Of a DNA stretch of 64,000 bases, positions 38,556 to 50,159 are shown piece after piece. The position numbers and the translations under genes are program-made. The stretch covers positions 56,033,673-56,097,672 of the forward strand of contig NC_090288.1 of the NCBI RefSeq assembly GCF_037392515.1, written 5' to 3'. Origin of the DNA: Haliotis asinina (lineage: Eukaryota; Mollusca; Gastropoda; Lepetellida; Haliotidae). The notes beneath the pieces were generated by a model that had not been told where the DNA came from, made no database searches, and saw only the letters and a list, made by a program, of their open reading frames with translations. Within the stretch, counting starts at the first letter, position 1. Every line of letters begins with the position of its first letter.

Positions 38556-39012
38556 GAGATGTGAAGAAAAGACAAAAAGGGAGACTGAAATTACATACCA
38601 CTTAACATGTCACTAGTATTAATCCAGCTGTCAAAATGGTGAAGAAAAATAAAGATAATTAGAATTAATAACGATCTCACATTCCTGAAAGCGCCAAGCC
38701 ACTGACAGCAGATGATCGTTGGGGTAATTATCAGAGCTAATCACAACGACCTTTGGCAACAAAGACAATTAAGACATTACTAATTGTTTGTTCGATGTAC
38801 AAATAACACAAGGGATGGACTGTTCTTCAGTCAGATGCCTCATAACGACCGAGACGCCACCATCTCCACCGACATGCACGCACCGACGGTCGTCTACATC
38901 ATGGTAAGTTATTTTACTAAAAGATGCATTCCAAACGAATGATTAAGGGCAGAACTCAGCTGCTCGTAATTATATCTTGTTCATACCGGTATACCTACAC
39001 ATTAGCTTTTTC

Positions 39013-39163
39013 TAGTGAGTATAGTTTTACGCCGCTTTTAACAATATTCCAGCAATATCACGGCGGGTACAACAGAAATGGGCTTCCCACGATGTATTTA
39101 TGTTGGGCATCTGAGTTTTCGGCGTGACGACGACAGCTTCAACCATTAGACTACCTCACCGCG
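39013..39163 (-). repeat. tRNA-headed SINE (family I)
   Basis: Plus reading starts TTTTACGCCGCTTTTAACAA, then TATTCCAGCAATATCACGG, and ends ACCATTAGACTACCTCACCG, the complement of a tRNA-like A box. Confidence 0.8.
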
Positions 39164-39865
39164 CGGATTTCCATATGAAGAATTATGTGTGAGTGACGAC
39201 CAGTTTATTGCTGCTGTTGTTTATTGTTAAATTTCGCTCACTGTAACATTCACTGTACTGGACTACAAGAAAATATTCGAGTCTGGACCAGGCAAACCAC
39301 TGATAGACGTCGTAAGCAACGACCACTGTGTAGTCGATACCCGACGGCATGGCACGTTATTTAGCATCAGTCACATGTCCTCATTATTAGTTTTCTTTTT
39401 CATGTGAAAAGACTCCTTTCGTCTTTCATGTTTTATTTATTTAGAAAACACGTTTACATTAACTTTCAGATTTCCTCACTGTTCCTGACAGTCTCACAGG
39501 GTAGGTTATATGTATCCACTGCTTGTGTGTGTGCAGGGATGCGCATCCTCCTTTTTGTCATGAATGTTTATAAACGGGTGAAAATGAAGTGTGCAGCCCT
39601 CTTTCTCAAGAGTGGGAAACTCAAACCCCCAACATGTGCACCCTTTTCTCAAAAAGCTGTATCCACCTTTGATATGTTCTACAATACCTTAAGTTAGCCG
39701 TGTCTGAAGACTCCTATTGGTTACAGTAACAGGAACGTTACTGAGTTTACGAACACAGAAAATGTTGTACCTGTAACCGGCCTTACCAGTGTATTATGAA
39801 TCCTGCGGTGTTCGCTGTCTTTCTACGAAAGGTGAATTCGATTTCAACCGTTCTCATGTCCTCAC

Positions 39866-40060
39866 TGTTCATATGACAAGCACGGTGTAACAGAAGTCGC
39901 GCTGCTTATATTACAGACGGTGCCGTCCAAATGTATCCCCCATATTGTGTATTCACATGTTCATATGACAAGCAAGGTGTAACTGAAGTCGCGCTGCTTA
40001 TATTACAGACGGTGCCATCCGAATTTATCCCCCATATTGTGTATTCACATGTTCATATGA
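39866..40060. repeat. Two-copy direct repeat, ~91 bp
   Basis: TTCATATGACAAGCACGGTG to CATATTGTGTATTCACATG is repeated with ~93% identity; a third partial start (TTCATATGATGAGG) follows. A recent tandem duplication. Confidence 0.85.
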
Positions 40061-40504
40061 TGAGGAGGTAATGATACATTCCGAATCGTCATATGTTGTC
40101 ATCCACAACTTTCCCGTTTAAGAGGCCATGTGGAGTTTCCGAGAGCGGATCAGTTTACATCTAGCCGAACAGCAGCTTTAAGGCCATTAAATGTACATAT
40201 GCACAATATGCAGGTTACACCTGTAACGTCCTGCTTACCACACTTCACACACTTTCATGGTCCTTTGTATGCATCAAGAATATACATGTTTATATATTTA
40301 CGAAAAATTATGTGTTGACTTCCGATTTCTAGAACCGTAACATTACCCTTGTATCATAACTAAAATGCATGGTAGCTTTACCAATAGAAATAAGTAACTG
40401 ACAATAGCTTCAGACTATTAGTCACTGGATTATCTAGTTCCAGGTGGAATATTTGCATGCTGACATAGATGGACTGTTAAAGTTGTGTTATTTTATCGTT
40501 ACAG

Positions 40505-41090
40505 GCGCCCCTTTGTCAGAACGCTGTGGCAAGACAGGCGATGGTAACTGATTAACGTATCTGTTTTCAAGAACAGTTTAATAGGATAACACCAGATATT
40601 AACCATCAGTCCTGGAAATATAACAACTGTGAATTTTTGTCATTCTATGGAAACCACAACATTGAACATGCCTAATCCTTAGACTCATGTGTACATTTGT
40701 TTTAGAACGATTGCACTTGTTTACTTACAGCTTTTATACACTTTAGGGTCGGTTTACACTACTGAGGTTTTGTTAACTTGCCATACTTTCAAATATGTCA
40801 CAGCTGTTTCCATGACTATGACCACCTGATCTCCTTTAAATTGTACAATCTATATACACCATGTGTTCTCTCTTCCTACCCTTTCAGTCGACGCCCGAGG
40901 GTTTTACCCCCTAGATTGCTACTCCATGGTCAACGACAACGGCGACTGCTTGTTTGAACGCGTCATCCCCAAGGGGGTGTGTATGGCTGTGTACGGAGAA
41001 CGTGGCTACAACGAGCTCGTCAGCTTTCAGAATGATCTCAATAAATGTTATTATGACCTGAGCTGCACACAACTGCCGAGGATAGACTGA
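40505..41090 (+). CDS. 3' exons of a small candidate gene, Cys-containing product
   Basis: A 39-nt microexon (40505-40543; acceptor TTATCGTTACAG, donor ATG-GTAACT) joins in phase 1 to a last exon, 40888-41090 (acceptor TACCCTTTCAG). The joined frame reads APLSERCGKTGDVDARGFYP, continues with LDCYSMVNDNGDC and ends CYYDLSCTQLPRID. The last exon has GC-rich third positions unlike its AT-rich surroundings, which is the main evidence for coding. Six cysteines in ~80 residues suggest a secreted product, but the 5' end and any signal peptide were not found. A possible 5' exon at 38835-38903 (donor ATG-GTAAGT) is in the wrong phase for a direct join. I do not recognise the family. Confidence 0.45.
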
Positions 41091-41615
41091 ACTGAGCTCC
41101 GTCTCAGTCCAGGGCAGTGCAGTTTAAGAGCCGCCCAAGAGTAAGCGGGCGATGTGGAGGAACTTATCTGAAGACAGACGTTGTTGTTAGCACTACATTT
41201 TGATGATTAAGAACTAGCAAAGATGATGGACATACGTTTTTTTTACATATTGAACGTTTGAAAGTAAAGTAACACACTGATTGTGGGCATATTTGTGATG
41301 TTTTATAACAGTCTTTATGAGAAGGTCAGTCGCTACTTAGACTGAATAATCCAGGTGCAAAAGTGCTTTCCATAAAAATGGGAATACATTTTAGTAATAA
41401 ACAGTTGTATGCACGTTTCTGAATATTGATTACTTTTAATCTTTTGCTGATCGGTGGGAGAAGTCCATCTATCTAAGCTCGACCTTGAACTTATTGAAAC
41501 TGGGCTCAGACGTGGACATGACATTGCCTTGCCATAGTTTGCTTCATGAAGTACAGAGTACGCTTTGTTTGAGAGTCTGCGTGTGCATGTGCTAGTACCA
41601 GTCTCTACCATTGTA

Positions 41616-41705
41616 GCGGTGGGGTAGCCTAGTGGTTAAAGCGTTTGGTCGACACGCTGAAGACCCGAGTTTGATTCCGCGCATGTGCACAATGTGTAAA
41701 TAATA
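41616..41705 (+). repeat. tRNA-headed SINE (family I), head only
   Basis: GGTGGGGTAGCCTAGTGGTT, AAAGCGTTTGGTCGACACG, GACCCGAGTTTGATTCCGCG: well-kept A and B boxes. The body stops after the GTGCACAATGTG word. Confidence 0.85.
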
Positions 41706-42182
41706 GTGAGCTCTGTTTTCACGAGACAAATAGTGATCTCTGTTTGACGAACCCTTCTACACGACAATGACAACACAATTACTGATGTGTTTTCTTTTTG
41801 AACCACCATATGACAATAGAGGTAGTTCGCAGTTCTTTACAGACTACTGAAATGTAAGGGCATCGCATGTGCTGCTCAGATAATTTTACTCATTATATGT
41901 TCTGCTTTCCCACATGAATGTGTGTTAAATAGTTTGAAATAGATCAATTTGACACATGACAAGGTTGTTAATTATCCCCGTCTTCATGTATCATATCTGC
42001 GTATATTAACGTGGGACAAGGGTTTCTTATAAATCGTGATATATTACCTTTGACGTTGAAACATGTTAACAATGCCCACCAATCAGTTTGATGAAAACCA
42101 AGAAGGTACTGTAGTTTGTTATTAGGGCAAATACTTAAATACATAATATGTATGACGGCTATACACTTAAAAAACACATTCT

Positions 42183-42371
42183 TGAAGGTCCGGGTTAGAA
42201 TTCTGGCCATCAGTAGCCCGTGTTTGTCATATGCTCATGCTTTTGATCGGTGCATTGTCTGGTCCAGACCGTCCATTATTTACACACCGCAGCCATATAG
42301 CTGCAATATTGCTGAATGCGGTGTAAAACTAAACTCACTCATTCACTCACTCACTCACTCACTCACTCACA
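42183..42371 (+). repeat. SINE family III with expanded (ACTC)n tail
   Basis: Truncated in the middle, with TGCATTGTCTGGTCCAGACC, CAATATTGCTGAATGCGGTG and TAAAACTAAACTCACTCATT, then about seven ACTC units. This shows directly that family III elements end in this tetramer. Confidence 0.85.
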
Positions 42372-44165
42372 CAGAGCAACATAAACTTTCTTTTGTACAT
42401 AGGATAATGACCAAGAAAATATCACATAAGTGACTGATGTAACATACATTACATATCGGCTAGAACTGCGTTCGTAAAGTAACAAATTTAATATTTTCTA
42501 CTTGAATTGGACGGTGTTGGTTCATATTCCCTATGGGACTCAATCCCAAATCCAAAAGTCCTACAATTTTTACCGTGCGAATAAATGAAATTCCAAATAT
42601 AAATGTTACATCTGACAACTTTCTGAAAGTAACTGTGCAACATCACTCACCTCACTGCTGAACGGGTCACGAGGCAATGAACACAAACCTTACCCTGATT
42701 TGAAATCTCTGCGAGGAAAACGCTGCAGCATAACGTTTTAAATTCTTTAAAATCAATTGGTGCCGTTCTGCAACACAGCGGTCGGGTAGAAGGGAGTTGA
42801 AGATGTTTTGTCGTTACACCAAAATGTTTTGTCGTTACACGTTACACCGAACCGAGTTCGACGTCCATATAACTTTGATCAGTTCATGAATATTCTTTCA
42901 GAAATTGAGTTTAAATAAATAATGACAATGAGGTACATTCGTCCTTTTTCGTCAATAGTGTTATAAATAACGGAAAGTCTGGACTTCTAGGTTTCGGCAC
43001 TGGACTCTCAAAAACTGAATGAGTCCAAGGAACTCCCAAACATTTCACTTCACGTAAACCATTGACATAAGTACATGTCTACGTCGGGTAAAGGCGTTGT
43101 AAGTTTGCTAAAGAACATGCTCACTCAAGTCGTTGAAACGTACGTAACATAAAACATAGATATTGAGTGCATATTTTACTATACTTTCATTTACAGAATG
43201 TCGGTAGAGAAGAATTTTCGTATCAACTAAAGGAGAAAAAGTGCCCTCTTCAACAAAATGACAATACACGTGAATAGTTGATTACAACTACTACATACGA
43301 GTTGAATACATATATACTCTCTAAACGAATAGAAAAAAGAAACGCAGTCATTTCCTGCAGGTCATTTTGATACGTTTTTGGACAGCAATTGTCTTTAAGA
43401 CATTTTGAATTCACTTGATCATGCCGTGATTGTGTAATCGGCGGTAACGCATCCCAAAATGGGTTTGTAGACGGTTATCATAAAAAAGAAAACGATACTC
43501 ATGCCTAAACATCGGTAAATACTAACATTTAGGCACTTGTGTCGTTAACTTAGTATGATATGGGCACGAATATGAAATTTTGTTCATTACCGAAGTCGTC
43601 AAATTCAGGAAAATTAACCCAAATCTACTTTCAAACAGACTGGCTATCCACCGTCGCCGCACGTAGAAGGCACGTCGCAGTAGAAACGTGACTTCATACC
43701 ATTGTTCATGACGTCACGTCTCCGTGACACAGTGACATTTTGCCATAGGGCATCGTATGAAAAATATGAACCCCGATATTTTCGTCCTCGAAAGTAATAA
43801 ATTTCCTTATCTGGTCTGTGCGTTTCTTTTTTCACAGTTTAGATTCCACATTGTAGCAGTGATTTGAGTGAAGTGTGAATGGAAAATATTTCCAATCCTA
43901 AAGTAAGATCGAAATATCACAAATACTGAGAATAATACGTGGCAGAAACCGTTAAAAATCAGACCAAATCACCCGAAGATCATTTAAACTAACAAATCTG
44001 CTAAAACAGACACAATGCCAACCCCGTCACGACTAACATTATTTTTATCCTGTGCTTCCACATAAACGCAAACTAAACAACTGTCAGGTTTCCGACTGCC
44101 GCCATTAAAGCATCCATTACAATACCATGTACAGGATCACACCCATCTCTAAAATCGACCGTGTT
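42372..44165. other. No gene seen; includes likely 3' UTR of the membrane-protein gene
   Basis: AT-rich. The only local pattern is a short tandem duplication (ATGTTTTGTCGTTACACC, about 42803-42846). The ~1 kb next to 44166 may be 3' UTR of the minus-strand gene, but I found no convincing poly(A) signal. Confidence 0.5.
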
Positions 44166-46712
44166 CTAAGCCGATCCACAATCTGTTGTATTTTCTCCCG
44201 TGAGATCCACAATGAGATCGATCTCCATGTGGTCAGCAATTTTCATTTCGGTGTCGATTATTTCCGACGCCTTCGTAAGCTTTGATACATCACTTCCGGT
44301 AGGGGAGATAACTTTAGACACCGCCCTGTCATCTGTGACGGGTACAATATCGTGTAATTTCCATGCTTGCCTGAATGTGTTCATAAGGGTTTCAAACTGT
44401 GTGAAGAAGCCCAAATTACTGTCATCGATCACGCCTAGAGTATTCAAATCGATGCCGTTTGGGAGGAGGAATTTTCTAAGCGCGAATGGTATCAAGCCGG
44501 TAATCAGTGTAGCACAAAACTGTCCCCCTGGCGAAATGTAGCTAACATCTCCATACGCCATCACAATTACCTGGAGACAGAACAAGAATACAAACACTCT
44601 AGAAAGTTTAAATATGGCTTTCACGACAGAGCCTGAAATGTAACCTGGCACGCCCGGACAGTTCATACCTGTCGCCTGATGAAAAAATTTCTTTGACAAG
44701 AAGGGTGTGTCATTCTTGTGGAAAAGTAACACCAAACTCCTGGTATTCATGCGCAGGTCACCGTCTTTTAACAAGAATGTGGGTCCTCGGTAATTTTGAT
44801 CGTCTTCACTGGTACATACTTCGAATCCAATATTTTCTCTGTTTTGCGGGTTATTGTTCATGATGTCCCTGACTGCCTCCATCTTGCGAGCCATGATCAG
44901 TCTTAGGATGATGTCATGGTAAGTTAGGTAGGTGGAGCTCACTTGCCTGAAAGTGTCCCGGACGTAGAATACAAGAAGCATCAGAATAGGCACGATCCGT
45001 ATGGTTACAGTAATGTTGATCAGCATATCTATTATCACCACGGCGGCTGCATGAAGGAAGAAGTTACAACCAATTGCAAGTACCGCGAACACAGCAAACA
45101 TCGTCACGGTGAAGGCGACTTCAAACGCCCGTACACCTATCTCTTCCTGTTCGTTGCGCTTCCGCTGACATGTTCCCACTATTATCTTCAGGACGCGGTG
45201 AGCGATTCTGAACACCGGTGACGTCAGGATGAAGTACAAGAGAATAGTCAGAGGGGAAATGAACAAACATACCAACCACAGTGGAAGGACGAGGATTCCG
45301 AAACTCTGAAGCGGACGAAGAGAATTCCTAACCAATGACTGCAACATTTTCGTTCTGTACGTAACAGAGAATCGTTCATTGTTCATACACAGTAATTTTC
45401 TATACAGTCTGTACAGGTTTCTGTCAAATGTTCCGTCAACAATGACAATTATGACGTGAAGAATATAAAAGGAGGTCAAAACACTGACGATGGCGATGCC
45501 CGTCGAGGTGTGGATATCGTAGTCGAACATGTATTCATGGTCCGAGTGTTGAGTTGATTTGTCTTCCTTGGGTCGATGAAGGCGAGGAATACAAAGGAGA
45601 TACAGCCTTGGTACAGCAGGTAATGCTAAGATTGCAAAGATGACAATAGCCCGGATTGCCCGAAGAAGAATCTGCCACTGTGGACATGCGCGGCAACTAC
45701 ACTGACCACAAATCCTGCCCCTGCAGCAGTCTTCCAAAGTGTCATTATGGCGTATGTTAAACTTAATCAAAGAATCAAACAGTGTTCGAAAGACTCCAAA
45801 TGGCACTTCGTTTGCGGCCAGAAAGCGATCAAAGTCAGCTTCGAAAAGGACTTTCTTTACTTGAAATGTACAAAGAACGTCTGTTGGTATTTTAGATATC
45901 ACGGTACTGAATGTTTTCATCGCCTGGCATTTCTTGAATGGAACTAGTAAAGTTCTGGGCGTCAAAATTTTAAAGTCTGGGTTTCGCGTTGTCATAACAT
46001 TAAGGAATTTCGATGTTCTAGGAACATATGTAAACACGTCCACATCCAAACTCTGTGGTATGAGCAATGGACAGTATAAGAAGAGAATCACAGAAGCAAT
46101 GGTTATTACTAACCGGAAAATGCCTGTCCATACATCCTCTGCAAGCATGTAGCACCTCACCTGGTCAACAGATGATACGCGGCAGCATCTGTACGCGTGT
46201 CTCTTCGCGCCATGGCCATCTTTATCGCCAGTGATCCTCGCGGTACAAACGCTCACTTGGGATACTGTCTTTGGGGTAGAGTTGCTGGTTGGAAATAGGT
46301 TGTTGAAGATGTAGAGATTAATCAACGCTCCAATCTCCTCTTTTGTCATTCTGCTAAGACAATCTGCAGGCTCGGTAGTGACGTTAACCTCTTGGAATCT
46401 CTGGCCAGCGTGTACTAAAGATTGAAACACTCCATGGTAATAGTGAAACATAAGGAGATATTTCTCCGTTGACGGGTTACTGCATTTATAAAAGCGGTAA
46501 GGTGTGTACCAATCGCGACCAGCTACCTGACTCCAGAACTCCGGTGGGTACCCGTTAAAAGTAAGATTGTATTCGATGACGTAGACGAGGTCAGATTTCT
46601 CCTCCAGAATTGCAGGGTCCGCGGATGACACAACACATCCAGTTCCCCGACACAGGTGGGGTAGAACACATACCAGACCCACAGTCACAAACAACCATCT
46701 GTCCCCATCCAT
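44166..46712 (-). CDS. Orphan multipass membrane protein, intronless, 848 aa
   Basis: Single open frame. The first true ATG is at 46712; upstream in-frame codons lack ATG. It opens with a signal peptide-like MDGDRWLFVTVGLVCVLPHL. A Cys-rich extracellular part follows (residues ~25-190, N-glycosylation motifs at Asn49, Asn110 and Asn144). Hydrophobic segments lie at about 196-218, 350-374, 404-426, 469-498, 530-560, 562-584, 700-721 and 730-747, so about eight passes. A Cys-rich patch, CCRGRICGQCSCRACP, precedes the second segment. The C-terminal tail (~750-848) is hydrophilic and acidic. I do not recognise a named family; my impression is that intronless proteins of this layout occur in mollusc gene sets, but I cannot verify it. 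It could be a receptor, channel or transporter; the sequence does not say. Confidence 0.85.
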   Translation of the reverse strand: MDGDRWLFVTVGLVCVLPHLCRGTGCVVSSADPAILEEKSDLVYVIEYNLTFNGYPPEFWSQVAGRDWYTPYRFYKCSNPSTEKYLLMFHYYHGVFQSLVHAGQRFQEVNVTTEPADCLSRMTKEEIGALINLYIFNNLFPTSNSTPKTVSQVSVCTARITGDKDGHGAKRHAYRCCRVSSVDQVRCYMLAEDVWTGIFRLVITIASVILFLYCPLLIPQSLDVDVFTYVPRTSKFLNVMTTRNPDFKILTPRTLLVPFKKCQAMKTFSTVISKIPTDVLCTFQVKKVLFEADFDRFLAANEVPFGVFRTLFDSLIKFNIRHNDTLEDCCRGRICGQCSCRACPQWQILLRAIRAIVIFAILALPAVPRLYLLCIPRLHRPKEDKSTQHSDHEYMFDYDIHTSTGIAIVSVLTSFYILHVIIVIVDGTFDRNLYRLYRKLLCMNNERFSVTYRTKMLQSLVRNSLRPLQSFGILVLPLWLVCLFISPLTILLYFILTSPVFRIAHRVLKIIVGTCQRKRNEQEEIGVRAFEVAFTVTMFAVFAVLAIGCNFFLHAAAVVIIDMLINITVTIRIVPILMLLVFYVRDTFRQVSSTYLTYHDIILRLIMARKMEAVRDIMNNNPQNRENIGFEVCTSEDDQNYRGPTFLLKDGDLRMNTRSLVLLFHKNDTPFLSKKFFHQATGMNCPGVPGYISGSVVKAIFKLSRVFVFLFCLQVIVMAYGDVSYISPGGQFCATLITGLIPFALRKFLLPNGIDLNTLGVIDDSNLGFFTQFETLMNTFRQAWKLHDIVPVTDDRAVSKVISPTGSDVSKLTKASEIIDTEMKIADHMEIDLIVDLTGENTTDCGSA

Positions 46713-46899
46713 AGTTGCTTGCTTTCTGATGGCTACAGATCGACAGGAGTCCCAGAAGCCTTTGCGACAAAGGTAGTAAGGCCTGAACAAATGTATATGT
46801 GTTTGATGTGTGGCGCCTGAGACAACTGGCCTGCCATACCCGTATCCACGGAAGACATTGCTTCATATGACACAACACTTTGATGACAGACATAACACA

Positions 46900-48730
46900 A
46901 GAGTGCCCTGTGAATCAAATGACGTAAAGGTGCCCAGTGGTAAATCTTGCATGGCTGTGACCCTTAATTGATATGACATGACATGACATGACAATACTCT
47001 CGATGCTGGATATTGCATGACAGTGCCCTTTGCGAGACATTGCATGACACTGACCTGTGCCAGACATTGCATAACATTGCCCTGCCCTGCTAGAGATTCC
47101 ATGACAGCTAATGCCAGACATTACATTACAGTGGCCTCTGTCAGAAGTTGCATGACAGTATCTATGCCAGACATTGCATGACAGTGTTCTAAGCCAGGCA
47201 CTGTATGACACTGACCTATGCCAGACATTGCATGACATTGTCCTATGCCAGACATAGCATGACAGTATCTATGCCAGACATTGCAATGGCAGTGTCCTAA
47301 GCGAGACAATGCATGAGGTTGTCCTCTGGCAGACACTGCATGACACTGACCTATGCCAGGCATAGCACGACAGTATCAATGCCCGACATTGCAATGGCAG
47401 TGTCCTAAGCGAGACAATGCATGAGGTTGTCCTCTGTCAGACACTGCATGACACTGACCTATGCCAGGCATAGCACGACAGTATCAATGCCCGACATTGC
47501 AATGGCAGTGTCCTAAGCCAGACAATGGATGAGGTTGTCCTCTGTCAGACACTGCTGGCAGACACCGAATGAGAGTCCCCTATGACAGACATTACATGCC
47601 AATACCCTATGCCAGACACTGGATGACAGTGTCCTTTGGCAGGCATTGCATGACACTGTCCTAATCCAGACTTTTCATGACATTGTCCTATGGCAGACAT
47701 TGCATGACACTGTCCTAATCCAGACATTGCCCTGTGCCAGACATTGCATGACACTGCCGTATGGAAGACATTGCATGATACTGCCGTATGGAAGGCATTG
47801 CATGACACTGCCGTATGGAAGACATTGCATGATACTGCCCTATGCCAGACATTGCATGACATTGCCCTATGCCAGGCATTGCATCACAGACATAGCATGA
47901 CAGTATCTATGCCAGACATTGCAATGGCAGTGTCCTAAGCGAGACAATGCATGAGGTTGTCCCCTGCCAGAGATTGCATGACATTGCCCTATGCCAGTCA
48001 TAGCACGACAGTATCAATGCCCGACATTGCAATGGCAGTGTCCTAAGCCAGACAATGGATGAGGTTGTCACTGCATGACATTGACCTATGCTGTACATTA
48101 CATGACACTGCCTTGTGGCAGATACTGCCCTATGGCAGACACCGAATGACAGTCCCCTATGACAGACATTACATGCCATTACCCTATGCCAGACACTGGA
48201 TGACAGTGTCCTTTGGCAGGCATTGCATGACACTGTGCTAATCCAGACTTTTCATGATATTGTCCTAATCCAGACATTGCCCTGTGCCAGACATTGCATG
48301 ACACTGTCCTATGTCAGACATTGTATGACACTGCCGTATGGAAGGCATTGCATGACACTGCCGTATGGAAGACATTGCATGATACAGCCCTATGCCAGAC
48401 ATTGCATGACACTGCCGTATGGAAGACATTGCATGATACTGCCCTATGCCAGACATTGCATGACACTGCCGTATGGACGACATTGCATGACACTGCTCTA
48501 TGGCAGACATTGCATGACACTGCCCTAAGCCTGACATTGCATGACACTGCCCTAAGCCAGACATTGCATGATATTTCCCTATGGCAGTCACTGCATGACA
48601 GTCCCCTGTGCCAGACATTACATGCCATTTCCCTATGCCAGACATTGCACGACACTGCCCTATGGCAGACTTTGCATGATATTGCCCTATGCCAGACATT
48701 GCATACAGTGTCCTATGTGGAATATGAGAC
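46900..48730. repeat. 1.8-kb minisatellite, 27-bp unit, with internal duplications
   Basis: The unit is of the form AGACATTGCATGACACTGCC then CTATGCC (27 bp), repeated ~65 times with variation. Higher-order structure: a ~108-bp block starting GCAATGGCAGTGTCCTAAGC recurs near 47283, 47390 and 47499, and again near 47920 and 48030. A longer block at 47555-47740 recurs at 48137-48295. It starts ~190 bp upstream of the membrane-protein ATG. Unit length is a multiple of three, so frames of 100-200 codons on both strands are artefacts. Confidence 0.92.
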
Positions 48731-49802
48731 AACAGTGGTCTTGTCATGACTTGAAAAGAAGCCAAACCTAGAAACAAAATGACATTGAATAATCGTGACT
48801 TACTTACAAAGATTGTGTTACTCGAGTCCCGTTTGACATGACAAGAACCATGACACATGACAACATATAATAGACACACATACAGTTAGTTTAAAACTCT
48901 AGAAACAGTGAGTTATTTTTTATAAGATTCTGTGTAAGGTTAGGTTGATAAATGATGTAACATAAGATAAAGTTGGAAACACTGGCTGATTGACTTGAAA
49001 TATACTCAATGTTTAAAGCTTTAAACAAGTAACCAAATATATGCGCTTCACACTATATTGCACCACGTGTTCAGTGCGAGCACAGTTTATCAAACCACGG
49101 TAGACATGTGGCTTTGAGTCGCCAGTTTCATCAATAGTTCACCAATAAACGATGTTAGAGCAATGACATCTAGAGCAATGATCATTCTTCTTTTTTCAAA
49201 AACTATATACCAGGATTCACGTATGTATGCCAACACTGGGCCACCCGTAAAATCATAATGCACAGATGAAAGTATCCCAATACACTCACTCAGCATATGA
49301 AACTCCCCAAAATCCCAGGAAGCCCACAGGCTTATACCTGAAAATGGTCGCTGGCCCGGTTAACAAGTAACCAGCCCAAATACAGATTGGTCACCGAAAG
49401 CATCCTCTTGACCAATCACATTTAGCGTTAGATAAATGGGTAGACTGATCTGTGGAAGTTATGGTTTGATCGATCATTATCCATACTTGCAGACGTCGTC
49501 TGGCTACCACATTTGTAGATTAGTTTAGAAATATTTCCTGTAGTGAACGACAAGGTCAATTATATGCCCTTGGAGAATGTACTCGCTACAAAAATACAGC
49601 TGTAAGCCTGCCATGAAGGTAGCAAGCAGCGGGCCGCCGGGCGTATGCTAATTCATACACTTCTGTTTTCAGTAATCTTCCATTAACCATAACAAAGAAG
49701 CTAATCCAAGCGTCAGTATAACTTCTGCATAAATTCACCCTCGAGGAATAAATACATGACAAATCTAAATCCGAAAAATGGCCAAAAAATTACTCTTTTT
49801 GT
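48731..49802. other. No gene or repeat recognised
   Basis: AT-rich sequence without coding signal; short open frames only. Confidence 0.5.
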
Positions 49803-50043
49803 GTATGAGTTTACTTTTACGCCGCACTCAGCAATATATTGGCTATATGGAGGCGATCTATATATAATCCACTCTGGACCAGACAATCCAATGACTAATA
49901 GCATGAGCATCGATCTGCGCATTTGGGATACGATGACATGTGTCAGCCAAGTGAGCGAGTCTGACCAACCGTTTCCGTTGGTCGACCCTTACGCAAAAGC
50001 ATGGGTTACTAAAGATCCGTTCTAACCGGGATCTTCACGGGTG
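49803..50043 (-). repeat. SINE family III, full length
   Basis: Plus reading: TGAGTTTACTTTTACGCCGC, ACTCAGCAATATATTGGC, CAGACAATCCAATGACTAAT, GTGTCAGCCAAGTGAGCGAG, AACCGGGATCTTCACGGG. Confidence 0.85.
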
Positions 50044-50159
50044 AATCAATTTATAGGTGTGATAACTATGGTCGTATGACGCTGACGAGTGTGGCCATTT
50101 ACAGTCCTCATATGTATCTATGACCGAGCACAATGTCAGTATCTGGTGTAGCCTTTTCC

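Noticed and set aside
38835-38903. First exon (MPHNDRDATISTDM...) of the 40.5-kb gene
   Set aside because: It has a good donor (ATG-GTAAGT), but its phase does not fit the microexon frame that makes sense. It is kept only as a possibility.
41616-41680. tRNA gene
   Set aside because: Head of a SINE family I copy with the same sequence at other sites in the window.
46713-46790. Longer N-terminus for the membrane protein
   Set aside because: The extension would start at TTG. The first ATG at 46712 gives a proper signal peptide.
47545-48879. Several 100-200-codon frames on both strands
   Set aside because: A 27-bp repeat unit gives open frames on both strands automatically; none has independent coding evidence.
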